Part shown: in pieces, positions 45,037 through 53,209 of the stretch | Numbering within the stretch: position 1 is the stretch's first letter | Layout: the number at the start of each line of letters is the position of its first letter | Assembly (NCBI RefSeq): GCF_000285575.1 | Contig: NZ_HE611052.1 | Coordinates: forward strand, 233,154 to 297,153 | From: Clostridium senegalense JC122 | GTDB lineage: Bacteria > Bacillota > Clostridia > Clostridiales > Clostridiaceae | Direction of reading: 5' to 3' | Length of the DNA: 64,000 nucleotides | The notes under the pieces: generated by a model | Database searches by the model: none | Told to the model about the DNA's origin: nothing | The model's input: the letters and a program-made list of their open reading frames with translations, nothing else | Position numbers and translations under genes: made by a program

Positions 45037-45916
45037 CTTTTCACCTACATATCTGCTTACTTTATAAGCATTTGTTTAGCTTGTTTAAATAATATCACGT
45101 TTTTTTATAAATGCAACTAAAAAATATCTATTTTTTAGTTTCTTTATATACTTAAAATTTGCTTTTTTTAATATTTATATTCTATTTTTTAATTAGTCAT
45201 ATATGTTAAATTTATTATTGTCTTAAACATAAATTTTTATCTTATGTAAAACATATTCTTTAATTTTCCTTTAAATTATTCATTTTAAATTTATAATACC
45301 TAAAAAATACTTAAATTTTATAAAATTATTTAAATAAAAACTTTTTAAACTTAATAGATAAATAAAATTTGAACTCAATTAACATAAATAATGTTAGAAT
45401 TTTTACTTTTCATTCTACATAAATATTCATACAAATTTATTTTTTACATTAAAAAATAATTATTTTGACAAATTTTTATTTAATAATTAGATTTATTATT
45501 TAATGTTATTTAAAATTAATATAATTTTATTAATATTTTTTTAAAATTAAAGTATATTTTTTTAGAAAACATCCTACTTTTTTACCAAATAATATATATT
45601 TTTCTCTATGATTGTTAAATTTACTACATATTTTTTAAATATTAAAATATTTTTTAATTTTATATTAAAATAATTTTTAAAATTTTGATATAATATTATA
45701 GTTATAATTCAAATTAAAGACTTTTCGTATTTTTCGACATTTTTCATCTACTTTTTATAATATTAATATTTTTACCATATATTTCATAGTAATTTTATTG
45801 AAATATACAGACTTTTAAAGGATTTTAATATTACTTTTTTTCTACTTTACTATGTATTTTCCTTTTAAATTTAATAGATTTATTTTAATTGTATTAAATT
45901 TAAAGCTATTTTTTCT
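45037..45916. other. Long gene-free, extremely AT-rich region upstream of rnf
   Basis: Nearly 900 bp with no ORF of convincing coding character on either strand, many poly-A/T tracts and almost no G/C clusters. No RNA gene is recognised. It may simply be decayed DNA, or a long regulatory region for psuK (-) and rnf (+). Confidence 0.5.
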
Positions 45917-45964
45917 AAAAATTAATGTTTAATATTTCTTTTAAAATATTAAACATTAATTTTT
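45917..45964 (+). promoter_or_regulatory. 21-bp perfect inverted repeat upstream of rnf
   Basis: Left arm 45917-45937 and right arm 45944-45964 are exact complements (core AATGTTTAATATTT / AAATATTAAACATT), 6-nt loop, with the T-run at the right end. It looks like a terminator but no gene precedes it; it sits about 45 bp before the rnf -35. It could end an unannotated small RNA or insulate rnf. Confidence 0.55.
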
Positions 45965-46009
45965 ATAATTTATATAAATTTGTTAAATTTTTAATATTAG
46001 GTTAAATAT

Positions 46010-46038
46010 TTTACAAATCGCATAATTTGTCTTATAAT
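46010..46038 (+). promoter_or_regulatory. Sigma-A promoter of the rnf operon
   Basis: TTTACA (46010-46015), exact 17-bp spacer, TATAAT (46033-46038). The leader to the rnfC ATG would be about 70 nt. The best promoter in the window by spacing and -10. Confidence 0.7.
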
Positions 46039-46113
46039 TTTAATTGTATACATACATTTAATTTATAAATGTTAATTTTTTTAACTTTCAGAATACAAAA
46101 AGGAGGATTATTT

Positions 46114-47430
46114 ATGGGACTTTTTAGTTTCAAAGGTGGTATTCATCCACCACATGGAAAAACTCTAAGTAAAGACAAAGCAATTGAACCTTTACTACCA
46201 AAAAAAGACTTAGTATTTCCAATGAGCCAACATATCGGTGCACCTTGTGAACCAATAGTAAAAAAAGGTGATAGGGTTCTAGTTGGTCAAAAAATTGGAC
46301 AGGCTACAGGTTTTGTATCTGCTCCAATTCATTCAAGTGTATCAGGTACAGTTAAAAATGTTGTACCAATGCTTCACCCTAGCGGTAAAAAAATCATGTC
46401 AATCGTAATTGAAAATGATGGTCTATATGAGGAATGTGAATTTACTCCACATGAAGATTATAAATCACTTTCAAAAGATGAACTGCTAAAAATTATAAAC
46501 GAAGGTGGGATTGTGGGACTTGGCGGAGCATGTTTCCCAACTCATGTAAAGCTTTCACCAAAGCAAGAAATAGACACAATTATTATAAATGGGGCTGAAT
46601 GTGAACCTTATTTAACTTGTGACTATAGATTATTGCTTGAAAAGCATGCAGAAATTATAGAAGGCTTAGAGATTATTAAACATATGTTCCCTAAAGCTAA
46701 TATTTATATTGGTATAGAAGATAACAAAAGTGATGCAATATCAATTCTTCAATCTGCACTTGAAGAATATAAAGGTATTGAAGTAAAAAGTTTAAAAACT
46801 AAATATCCACAAGGTGCTGAAAAGCAACTTATTTACGCCCTTACTAAAAGAGCTGTTCCAACTGGAAAACTTCCAGCTGATGTAGGATGTATAGTACAAA
46901 ATTTAGCAACAATCTACGCTATACGTGATGTTGTTATAAAAGGAAAACCTTTAACAGATAGAATTGTTACTATTACTGGTGAAGCAGTTAAGGAACCCAA
47001 AAATTTACAAGTTAAATTTGGTACTTCATTAACTGAACTTGTAGATGCTTGTGGTGGATTCAAAGAAGATCCAGTTAAAGTTTTATCTGGTGGACCAATG
47101 ATGGGAATGTCACTTATATCATTAGAAGTTCCTTCAATTAAAGGTACCTCTGGAGTATTAGCACTTTTAAAAGATCAAGCAGATCTTTCTGAAGAATCTA
47201 ATTGTATAAGATGTGGTAGATGCGTAACAGCATGCCCTATGTGGCTTGTACCATCTAAATTAAATAGTTTAGTTTTAAGAGGAGAGTTTGAAGAGTTTGA
47301 AAAGAATAGCGGACTATCTTGTATAGAATGTGGTGCTTGTTCTTATATTTGTCCTGCTAAAAGACACTTAACTCAATCTTGTCGTGAAGGAAAACGAGTA
47401 ATAATGAACAATAGAAAGAAAAGTAAATAA
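46114..47430 (+). CDS. rnfC: Rnf complex subunit C
   Basis: 438 residues. Order: N-terminal barrel-sandwich (FKGGIHPPHGKTLSKDKAIEPLLPKK), the NADH/FMN-binding Rossmann region (GGIVGLGGACFPTHVKLS, IINGAECEPYLTCD), an SLBB-like segment, and two [4Fe-4S] motifs SNCIRCGRCVTACPMW and LSCIECGACSYICPAK. It is the NAD-side electron-input/output subunit of the ferredoxin:NAD+ oxidoreductase on the inner face. The start is ATG 46114 after AAAAGGAGG; an upstream in-frame codon at 46069 lacks an RBS. First gene of rnfCDGEAB. Confidence 0.97.
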   Translation: MGLFSFKGGIHPPHGKTLSKDKAIEPLLPKKDLVFPMSQHIGAPCEPIVKKGDRVLVGQKIGQATGFVSAPIHSSVSGTVKNVVPMLHPSGKKIMSIVIENDGLYEECEFTPHEDYKSLSKDELLKIINEGGIVGLGGACFPTHVKLSPKQEIDTIIINGAECEPYLTCDYRLLLEKHAEIIEGLEIIKHMFPKANIYIGIEDNKSDAISILQSALEEYKGIEVKSLKTKYPQGAEKQLIYALTKRAVPTGKLPADVGCIVQNLATIYAIRDVVIKGKPLTDRIVTITGEAVKEPKNLQVKFGTSLTELVDACGGFKEDPVKVLSGGPMMGMSLISLEVPSIKGTSGVLALLKDQADLSEESNCIRCGRCVTACPMWLVPSKLNSLVLRGEFEEFEKNSGLSCIECGACSYICPAKRHLTQSCREGKRVIMNNRKKSK

Positions 47431-47445
47431 TTGAGGTGAAAAAAT

Positions 47446-48387
47446 ATGTCTGAAAAGTTATTTACAGTATCATCATCTCCTCATATAAAGTCTAAAGACT
47501 CTGTAAACACTATAATGAGAGATGTTGTTATTGCTTTAATGCCTGCTCTAATTGCAGGAGTTATATATTTAGGAATTGGAGCACTTGTAGTTACAATTGC
47601 TTGTGTAGTTTCTTGCGTAGTTTTTGAATATTTATTTCAAAAAATAACAAAACGCCCTATTACTATAAAGGATTTAAGTGCAGTTGTTACAGGAATACTT
47701 TTAGCTTATAATCTTCCACCAACTGCCCCTATTTGGATTTGTGTTGTAGGAAGTGCTGTTTCTATCATAGTTGTTAAATGCTTCTTTGGAGGAATTGGAC
47801 AAAATATAGTAAACCCTGCACTATTAGGTAGAGCTTTCTTATTATCTGCTTATCCTGGTCATATGACACAATGGACACTAAATGGAGTTTCCACAGCAAC
47901 ACCTCTTGCTATTGCTAAGTATGGTGGTGGCTCAATGCCTTCAATTGCAGATGCATTTTTAGGTAATGTAGGCGGTTGTATTGGTGAAATTTCTGCATTA
48001 GCACTACTTATAGGTTTTGCTTATTTATTATATAGAAAAGTTATTACTTTTCATATTCCTGTAGCTTATATAGGAACTACATTAATTCTTACATTAATAT
48101 TAGGATTTATAGGTAGAGATAGTTTTACTGTTAACCAAGCAATTATTGAAATGTTCTCAGGTGGATTAATGATTGGTGCAATATTTATGGCTACAGATTA
48201 CACTACATCTCCTATGACTAAAAAAGGACAAGTAATCTTTGGTATATGTTGTGGTATTTTAACTACAGTTATTCGTATATTTGGTGGATATGCTGAAGGT
48301 GTATCTTATTCAATATTAATCATGAACTTGTTTGTACCTATAATCGATAAATATGTTAAGCCACGTGCTTTTGGGGAGGTAAAATAA
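47446..48387 (+). CDS. rnfD: Rnf complex subunit D
   Basis: 313 residues, about eight to nine TM helices, related to NqrB. GRAFLLSAYPGHMTQW and NGVSTATPLA contain the S-T-A-T-like motif that binds FMN covalently through threonine in RnfD/NqrB. It is part of the membrane core that couples electron flow to ion movement. TTGAGGTG precedes the ATG at 47446, 15 nt after rnfC. The stop abuts the rnfG start. Confidence 0.97.
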   Translation: MSEKLFTVSSSPHIKSKDSVNTIMRDVVIALMPALIAGVIYLGIGALVVTIACVVSCVVFEYLFQKITKRPITIKDLSAVVTGILLAYNLPPTAPIWICVVGSAVSIIVVKCFFGGIGQNIVNPALLGRAFLLSAYPGHMTQWTLNGVSTATPLAIAKYGGGSMPSIADAFLGNVGGCIGEISALALLIGFAYLLYRKVITFHIPVAYIGTTLILTLILGFIGRDSFTVNQAIIEMFSGGLMIGAIFMATDYTTSPMTKKGQVIFGICCGILTTVIRIFGGYAEGVSYSILIMNLFVPIIDKYVKPRAFGEVK

Positions 48388-48948
48388 GTGAAAGAAAATT
48401 TTAAATTAGGTGGAATACTTCTTATAATTACAGCAATTGCTGGACTTATATTATCTGTTGCCCATTCAGTTACTATGGGACCTATTTTAGCTAAAGAAAA
48501 AGAAGAAAAGGTTGCAGCTATGAAGGTTATATTACCTGAAGCTGAAGATTTTACCACTGTAAAAGATGTTGAAATAACAGAAGAAATTCTTGGCGTTGAA
48601 GCTGGAACTAAAGATGGTAAAAATGTTGGATACTGTATAAACGTATCTAGCAAAGGATATGGCGGACCTATTAACATGATGATTGGTATATCTGAAGATG
48701 GAAAAATTGAAGGTGTACAAATTTTATCACTAAGCGAAACTCCAGGTCTTGGTAGTAAAGCTAAAGAACCTGAGTTTATAGATCAATTTAAAGATAAAGA
48801 AGCTACTGAACTATCTGTAGATAAAGAAAGTGGTTCTGATGATAAAATTTTAGCAATCTCTGGTGCTACTATAACATCTAAAGCTGTTACAGCTGGAGTT
48901 AATAATGCTGTTAAACTATTTAATGAAAATCTGAAAGGAGCGCAGTAA
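48388..48948 (+). CDS. rnfG: Rnf complex subunit G
   Basis: 186 residues. One N-terminal TM helix (residues 7-27) is followed by an outward-facing FMN-binding domain with LSETPGLGSKAKEPEFIDQF and the flavinylation motif SGATITSKAV, where Thr carries covalent FMN. The start is GTG 48388 directly after the rnfD stop, with GGGGAGG in the end of rnfD, so the two are translationally coupled. Confidence 0.97.
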   Translation: MKENFKLGGILLIITAIAGLILSVAHSVTMGPILAKEKEEKVAAMKVILPEAEDFTTVKDVEITEEILGVEAGTKDGKNVGYCINVSSKGYGGPINMMIGISEDGKIEGVQILSLSETPGLGSKAKEPEFIDQFKDKEATELSVDKESGSDDKILAISGATITSKAVTAGVNNAVKLFNENLKGAQ

Positions 48949-48950
48949 TC

Positions 48951-49568
48951 ATGAGTAAACTTACAGAAAGATTAAAAGCGGGTATAATTGTTGAAAACCC
49001 TGTTTTTATACAAGTTTTAGCTATGTGTCCTACCCTGGCTACTACAAGTAACGTAAAAAATGCCATTGGTATGGGCCTTGCAGCAACTGCAGTTCTTATA
49101 GGATCAAATGCAGTTATAGCACTACTTAGAAAATGTATTCCTGATAAAATCAGAATACCAGCATTTATAGTTATTATTGCTAGCTTTGTTACTTTGATTC
49201 AATTTTTAGTACAAGGATATTTACCTGATTTATATAAAGAGTTAGGATTATTCATACCGCTTATAGTTGTTAACTGTATAATTCTTGGAAGAGCTGAAGC
49301 TTATGCTTCTAAAAATACAGTTATTGATTCTATATTTGATGCTATTGGTATGGGTCTTGGATTTACTTTAGCATTAACTGTATTAGCTTCTGTAAGAGAA
49401 ATATTAGGAGCTGGAACTTTTTATGGATTACAAGTTCTACCAAAAGCTTATGAACCAGCAGGAATTATGCTTCTTGCACCTGGTGCTTTCATAACTTTAG
49501 GAGTACTACTAGCCATATTAAATCAATACAAGATTTCTAGTGCTAAAAAATCTAAACTTTCAAAATAA
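48951..49568 (+). CDS. rnfE: Rnf complex subunit E
   Basis: 205 residues, six TM helices, homologous to NqrD/RsxE. ENPVFIQVLAMCPTLATTSNVKNAIGMG carries the conserved cysteine of the membrane-embedded iron centre, and VNCIILGRAEAYASKN carries its partner. It forms a pair with RnfA. CTGAAAGGAG lies before ATG 48951, two bases after rnfG ends. Confidence 0.97.
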   Translation: MSKLTERLKAGIIVENPVFIQVLAMCPTLATTSNVKNAIGMGLAATAVLIGSNAVIALLRKCIPDKIRIPAFIVIIASFVTLIQFLVQGYLPDLYKELGLFIPLIVVNCIILGRAEAYASKNTVIDSIFDAIGMGLGFTLALTVLASVREILGAGTFYGLQVLPKAYEPAGIMLLAPGAFITLGVLLAILNQYKISSAKKSKLSK

Positions 49569-49587
49569 TATAAAGAGGTGAATAAAT

Positions 49588-50163
49588 TTGGGACTTTTTG
49601 CAATATTTATAAGTGCGTTACTTGTTAATAACGTAATCTTATCAAAGTTCTTAGGAATATGTTCTTTCCTAGGAGTTTCTAAAAAAACTGAAACTGCTAA
49701 AGGTATGGGGCTTGCTGTTGTATTCGTTATGATACTTGCTTCAATAATTACTTATATAGTTAATAAGTGTATATTAATACCTCTTGATATTGGGTATTTA
49801 TCTACACTAGCATTCGTATTAGTTATAGCTGCATTAGTTCAATTTGTTGAAATAGTTGTAAAGAAAACTAACCCTAGTCTTTATAAAGCATTAGGTATAT
49901 TCTTACCACTTATAACAACTAACTGTGCTGTTTTAGGTATTGCTGTTTTAAACATGGACAATAACTATAACTTAATAGAATCTATTGTTAATTCTGCCGG
50001 TGCGGCACTTGGTTATATGCTTGCAATAGTTTTACTTGCAGGTCTTAGAGAAAGAATGGAAGAAAATACCGATATACCAGAAGCGTTCAAAGGATTGCCT
50101 CTTGCATTAATTACAGCAGGAATTATGGCTATAGCATTCTTTGGATTCAGTGGTCTTATATAA
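49588..50163 (+). CDS. rnfA: Rnf complex subunit A
   Basis: 191 residues, six TM helices, homologous to RnfE/NqrE in inverted topology. SALLVNNVILSKFLGICSFLGVSKKTETAKG and TTNCAVLGIAVLN supply the two cysteines of the intramembrane iron site shared with RnfE. The start is TTG 49588 after AGAGGTG. Confidence 0.97.
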   Translation: MGLFAIFISALLVNNVILSKFLGICSFLGVSKKTETAKGMGLAVVFVMILASIITYIVNKCILIPLDIGYLSTLAFVLVIAALVQFVEIVVKKTNPSLYKALGIFLPLITTNCAVLGIAVLNMDNNYNLIESIVNSAGAALGYMLAIVLLAGLRERMEENTDIPEAFKGLPLALITAGIMAIAFFGFSGLI

Positions 50164-50175
50164 GGGGGCATTTTA

Positions 50176-51036
50176 ATGGACATTGGAATTAAAGAAATAT
50201 TATTTCCTGTATTAAGCCTTGGAGGTCTCGGTCTTTTATTTGGTTTATTACTTGGATATGCTAATGATAAATTTAAAGTTGAAGTAGATGATAGAATACC
50301 TAAAGTTCGTAACTGTCTACCTGGTGCTAACTGTGGTGCTTGTGGATTTGCTGGTTGTGATGCCTATGCAGAAGCAGTTGTTAATGATGGTGCTAAACCA
50401 AATCTTTGTAATCCTGGCGGTGCTACAGCTTCTGCTGGTATATCTGAGATTTTAGGTGTATCTGTTGAAACTTCTGATCCACAAGTTGCTTATGTTAAAT
50501 GTAACGGAACTTGTGATAAAGCTAAAACAAAATCTATTTACTACGGTGTAAAAGATTGTAATATGGCTATGAACACTCCTGGTACAGGTAATAAATCTTG
50601 TGATTTTGGATGTTTAGGCTTAGGAAGTTGTGTTAAAGCTTGTAAATTTGATGCTTTAGAAATAGTAGATGGAATTGCTAAGGTTAATAAAGAAAACTGC
50701 GTGGCTTGTGGTGCTTGTGTTACTGCTTGTCCTAAAGGTGTAATTGCTCTTGTACCTAAAGAATCTAAAGTACGTATACAATGTAATTCTAATAACAAAG
50801 GAAAAGATGTTATGGATGCTTGTGCTGTAGGATGTATTGGTTGTGGCTTATGTGCTAAAAACTGTCCTAAAGAAGCAATTACTATGGTAAACAACTTACC
50901 TGTAATTGATTATTCTAAGTGTGTTAACTGTGGAATATGTGCTACTAAATGTCCAAAACATTGTATAGAAAATTTACGTAAACCAGCAAACACTAACAAA
51001 GTAGAACCTAAAGAAAGTGAAACTATTAAAGCTTAA
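50176..51036 (+). CDS. rnfB: Rnf complex subunit B (ferredoxin side)
   Basis: 286 residues. An N-terminal TM (7-27) is followed by the RnfB four-cysteine motif CLPGANCGACGFAGCDAY...CNPGG, then four ferredoxin-like [4Fe-4S] repeats (CDFGCLGLGSCVKACK, CVACGACVTACP, CAVGCIGCGLCAKNCP, CVNCGICATKCP). It receives electrons from ferredoxin. AAGGGGG precedes the ATG at 50176. Last rnf gene, followed by a strong terminator. Confidence 0.97.
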   Translation: MDIGIKEILFPVLSLGGLGLLFGLLLGYANDKFKVEVDDRIPKVRNCLPGANCGACGFAGCDAYAEAVVNDGAKPNLCNPGGATASAGISEILGVSVETSDPQVAYVKCNGTCDKAKTKSIYYGVKDCNMAMNTPGTGNKSCDFGCLGLGSCVKACKFDALEIVDGIAKVNKENCVACGACVTACPKGVIALVPKESKVRIQCNSNNKGKDVMDACAVGCIGCGLCAKNCPKEAITMVNNLPVIDYSKCVNCGICATKCPKHCIENLRKPANTNKVEPKESETIKA

Positions 51037-51058
51037 AATTTTAGATAGTAAAACTTAT

Positions 51059-51097
51059 AAAACCATTAGAGAAGATATATTCTTCTCTAATGGTTTT
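51059..51097 (+). terminator. Terminator of the rnf operon
   Basis: Perfect 17-bp arms AAAACCATTAGAGAAGA / TCTTCTCTAATGGTTTT with a 5-nt loop, 22 nt past the rnfB stop. Confidence 0.92.
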
Positions 51098-51143
51098 AAT
51101 TTAAACAATATTTTTATGCCTATTTATAGTTTTCTATTTTTGT

Positions 51144-51184
51144 AAATAATCATTTTTTTAGAAATTAACTTGGAACCCTATAAT
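51144..51184 (+). repeat. Fragment of the dispersed repeat (3' end only)
   Basis: AATAATC, TTTTTTTAG and AAATTAACTTGGAACCCTATAAT match the closing third of copies A-C in order; the final block is nearly identical to copy A. It lies in the promoter region of the rseC-like gene and ends in a TATAAT. Confidence 0.6.
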
Positions 51185-51243
51185 CAACTGTATTTGTATT
51201 TTACATATATTTAATTTAATATTAAATTAAGGAGGCGAAAGTT

Positions 51244-51663
51244 ATGGAACAAAACGGTGTCGTAAAAAGAATCAACGGCGATATTGCTGAAATTGCTTTT
51301 ATAAAAAAATCTGGATGTGGAGGAAATTGTGGCAGTTGTAAATCACCTTGCCCTTCTGATACTATTATAATTCCTGTAGAAAACACATTAAATGCTAATA
51401 TTGGAGATACAATAACTGTTTCAGTTAACAACAAAGCATTTTCTAGTATGACTTTTTGGGCTTATGTATTTCCAACAATAATGACTCTTATTGGTTTATT
51501 TGGAGGAGTTTTTACTTTCAAAGCATTAAATATATCGAACTATGAACTTTTTGGTGCTATAATTGGGTTAGTATTTTTAGTAGTTTCATTTTTACTTTCA
51601 TCTAAATTAAATAAAAAATCTAAAGATGGCAGTTATGATTTTAAGATGATTAAGAAAAATTAA
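51244..51663 (+). CDS. RseC/MucC-family membrane protein
   Basis: 139 residues. N-terminal soluble part with a cysteine cluster (KKSGCGGNCGSCKSPCPSD) followed by two TM helices (about 70-92 and 100-120): the RseC/SoxR-reducing family. In E. coli RseC helps reduce SoxR with Rsx, the Rnf homologue; clostridial copies often sit next to rnf, as here. A redox-relay role with Rnf is inference. AAGGAGG precedes the ATG at 51244. Confidence 0.9.
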   Translation: MEQNGVVKRINGDIAEIAFIKKSGCGGNCGSCKSPCPSDTIIIPVENTLNANIGDTITVSVNNKAFSSMTFWAYVFPTIMTLIGLFGGVFTFKALNISNYELFGAIIGLVFLVVSFLLSSKLNKKSKDGSYDFKMIKKN

Positions 51664-51700
51664 TATCTTTTAAAATATACCTAATTGACATATTTTTCTT

Positions 51701-51733
51701 TACAGTATATAATATATTTTCAAATATACTGTA
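51701..51733 (+). terminator. Possible terminator of the rseC-like gene
   Basis: TACAGTATAT / ATATACTGTA (10 bp, 13-nt loop) with a downstream TATATTTTTTG. It is weak and could instead be an operator for deoC. Confidence 0.4.
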
Positions 51734-51836
51734 TAAATAAAGTATATTTTTTGTTTTTTAATATAATATAAATATTTATGTAGTTAATATGTTATATTAA
51801 TTATTATTAAATATATAATTTTTGGAGGTTACCAAT

Positions 51837-52505
51837 ATGAATATTGCATCAATGATCGATCACACTATATTAAAAGCTGATACTACATTAGATCAAGTAA
51901 AAAAAATATGTGATGAAGCAAAAGAATATAAATTTAAATCTGTATGTGTTAACTCTTGTTACACAAAATTTGTTTCAGAACAATTAAAAGATTCTGGAGT
52001 TCTAGTTTGTACTGTTGTTGGTTTTCCTCTAGGTGCTATGGATTCTAAAGCAAAGGCCTTTGAAACTGCAAGATCTATAGAACTTGGAGCTAATGAAATT
52101 GACATGGTTATAAATGTAGGAGCATTAAAAGATAAAAACTACGATTTAGTTCTAAATGATATTAAAGAAGTTGTTGAAACTGCTAAAGGAAAAGCACTTG
52201 TTAAAGTTATAATAGAAACTTGCCTTTTAACTGATGATGAAAAAGTAAAAGCTTGTGAGCTTTCTGTAGAAGCTGGTGCTGATTTTGTTAAAACTTCAAC
52301 TGGTTTTAGTACCGGTGGTGCTAATGCTAAAGATTTACAACTTATGAGAAAAGTTGTAGGTCCAAATGTTGGAGTTAAAGCATCTGGTGGAGTTAGAACT
52401 AAAGCTGATGTATTAAACGCTATAGAAGCTGGTGCTAATAGAATTGGAGCTAGTGCTTCCGTTGCAATTGTAAATGATGATAAATCTGTAAAATCTGATT
52501 ATTAA
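51837..52505 (+). CDS. deoC: Deoxyribose-phosphate aldolase
   Basis: 222 residues, TIM barrel. [35 protein letters not shown] and [16 protein letters not shown] (Schiff-base Lys) are the family motifs. It splits 2-deoxyribose 5-phosphate to glyceraldehyde 3-phosphate and acetaldehyde in nucleoside catabolism. The start is ATG 51837 after TTTGGAGG; the earlier TTG at 51822 overlaps the RBS. No other deo genes are adjacent. Confidence 0.96.
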   Translation: MNIASMIDHTILKADTTLDQVKKICDEAKEYKFKSVCVNSCYTKFVSEQLKDSGVLVCTVVGFPLGAMDSKAKAFETARSIELGANEIDMVINVGALKDKNYDLVLNDIKEVVETAKGKALVKVIIETCLLTDDEKVKACELSVEAGADFVKTSTGFSTGGANAKDLQLMRKVVGPNVGVKASGGVRTKADVLNAIEAGANRIGASASVAIVNDDKSVKSDY

Positions 52506-52511
52506 TTTCTT

Positions 52512-52550
52512 AAATGGTATGTTATTTTATTGAAAGATAACATACCATTT
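52512..52550 (+). terminator. Terminator of deoC
   Basis: Perfect 14-bp arms AAATGGTATGTTAT / ATAACATACCATTT with an 11-nt loop and a TTTTATATTT tail. Confidence 0.9.
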
Positions 52551-52600
52551 TTATATTTAATAAATAGATTTTATATTAAATATAGGTAATTATATATACA

Positions 52601-52655
52601 TTTAACAATGTGTAAAATAATTGTATGTCATTCATTTATTTTACACATTGTTAAA
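52601..52655. promoter_or_regulatory. 20-bp perfect inverted repeat of unknown role
   Basis: TTTAACAATGTGTAAAATAA and its exact complement at 52636-52655, 15-nt loop. It lies after the deoC terminator with no gene between; a TTTAATTTTTT tail gives it terminator character on the plus strand. Confidence 0.5.
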
Positions 52656-52974
52656 AGTAATTTAATTTTTTCGTAAAAATAACTTGTTAATTTGCTCTTT
52701 ATTATTTATAATAAAAAAAGATTTTCCTAAATAACCATTATTTATGAATATTGTGTTAATAAAATGTTAATTTTATATTTTTCTTATCTTCATTTTGTTA
52801 ATTTTTTTACATTTTCATTTAATTAAACCCTATTTTTTCTTATAAATATTTAATTAAATGGCTTATATTGTTAGATGCGGTATATATTTTATAACTTTTC
52901 AATTTAAATATATATAAAAAAATATGATATAATAGACATATAAGATTTAAAATTTAAATAAATTTAAAAATTAA
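52656..52974. other. Gene-free AT-rich region upstream of nhaC 1
   Basis: No ORF, hairpin or RNA is supported. It leads into the three CodY-like elements and the nhaC 1 promoter. Confidence 0.4.
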
Positions 52975-52978
52975 TTAG

Positions 52979-52993
52979 AATTTTCTTGAATAT
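52979..52993 (+). promoter_or_regulatory. CodY-like box, distal, upstream of nhaC 1
   Basis: AATTTTCTTGAATAT matches 11 of 15 bases of the CodY consensus AATTTTCWGAAAATT. It shares the larger motif TTAGAATTTTCT with the proximal sites of both nhaC genes. Confidence 0.35.
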
Positions 52994-53042
52994 ATACGTA
53001 GATTTTTTAATATATGTATATAAATTATTAATAAAGTATTAG

Positions 53043-53086
53043 AATTTTCTCAAAACATTGAATTGTTTATTTTTTCATTCTATAAT
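53043..53086 (+). promoter_or_regulatory. CodY-like box and sigma-A promoter of nhaC 1
   Basis: AATTTTCTCAAAACA (53043-53057, 12/15 to the CodY consensus) is followed at once by TTGAAT (-35, 53058-53063), a 17-bp spacer and TATAAT (53081-53086). The leader to the TTG start is about 118 nt. Confidence 0.55.
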
Positions 53087-53209
53087 TTACTTAAACATAC
53101 AAAATTATTTCAAAAAACTTATAAATCTACTTTTTTTAATTTTTATTTATTATTTTATTTTTTAGTTACCATCATTATAAAGATGGTTAACGTAGAGGGG
53201 GAATTTATA

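Noticed and set aside
53063-53209. 49-residue N-terminal extension of the first NhaC protein
   Set aside because: The extension covers the -10 region and leader, and paralogue 2 has the same RBS-TTG start as position 53210.
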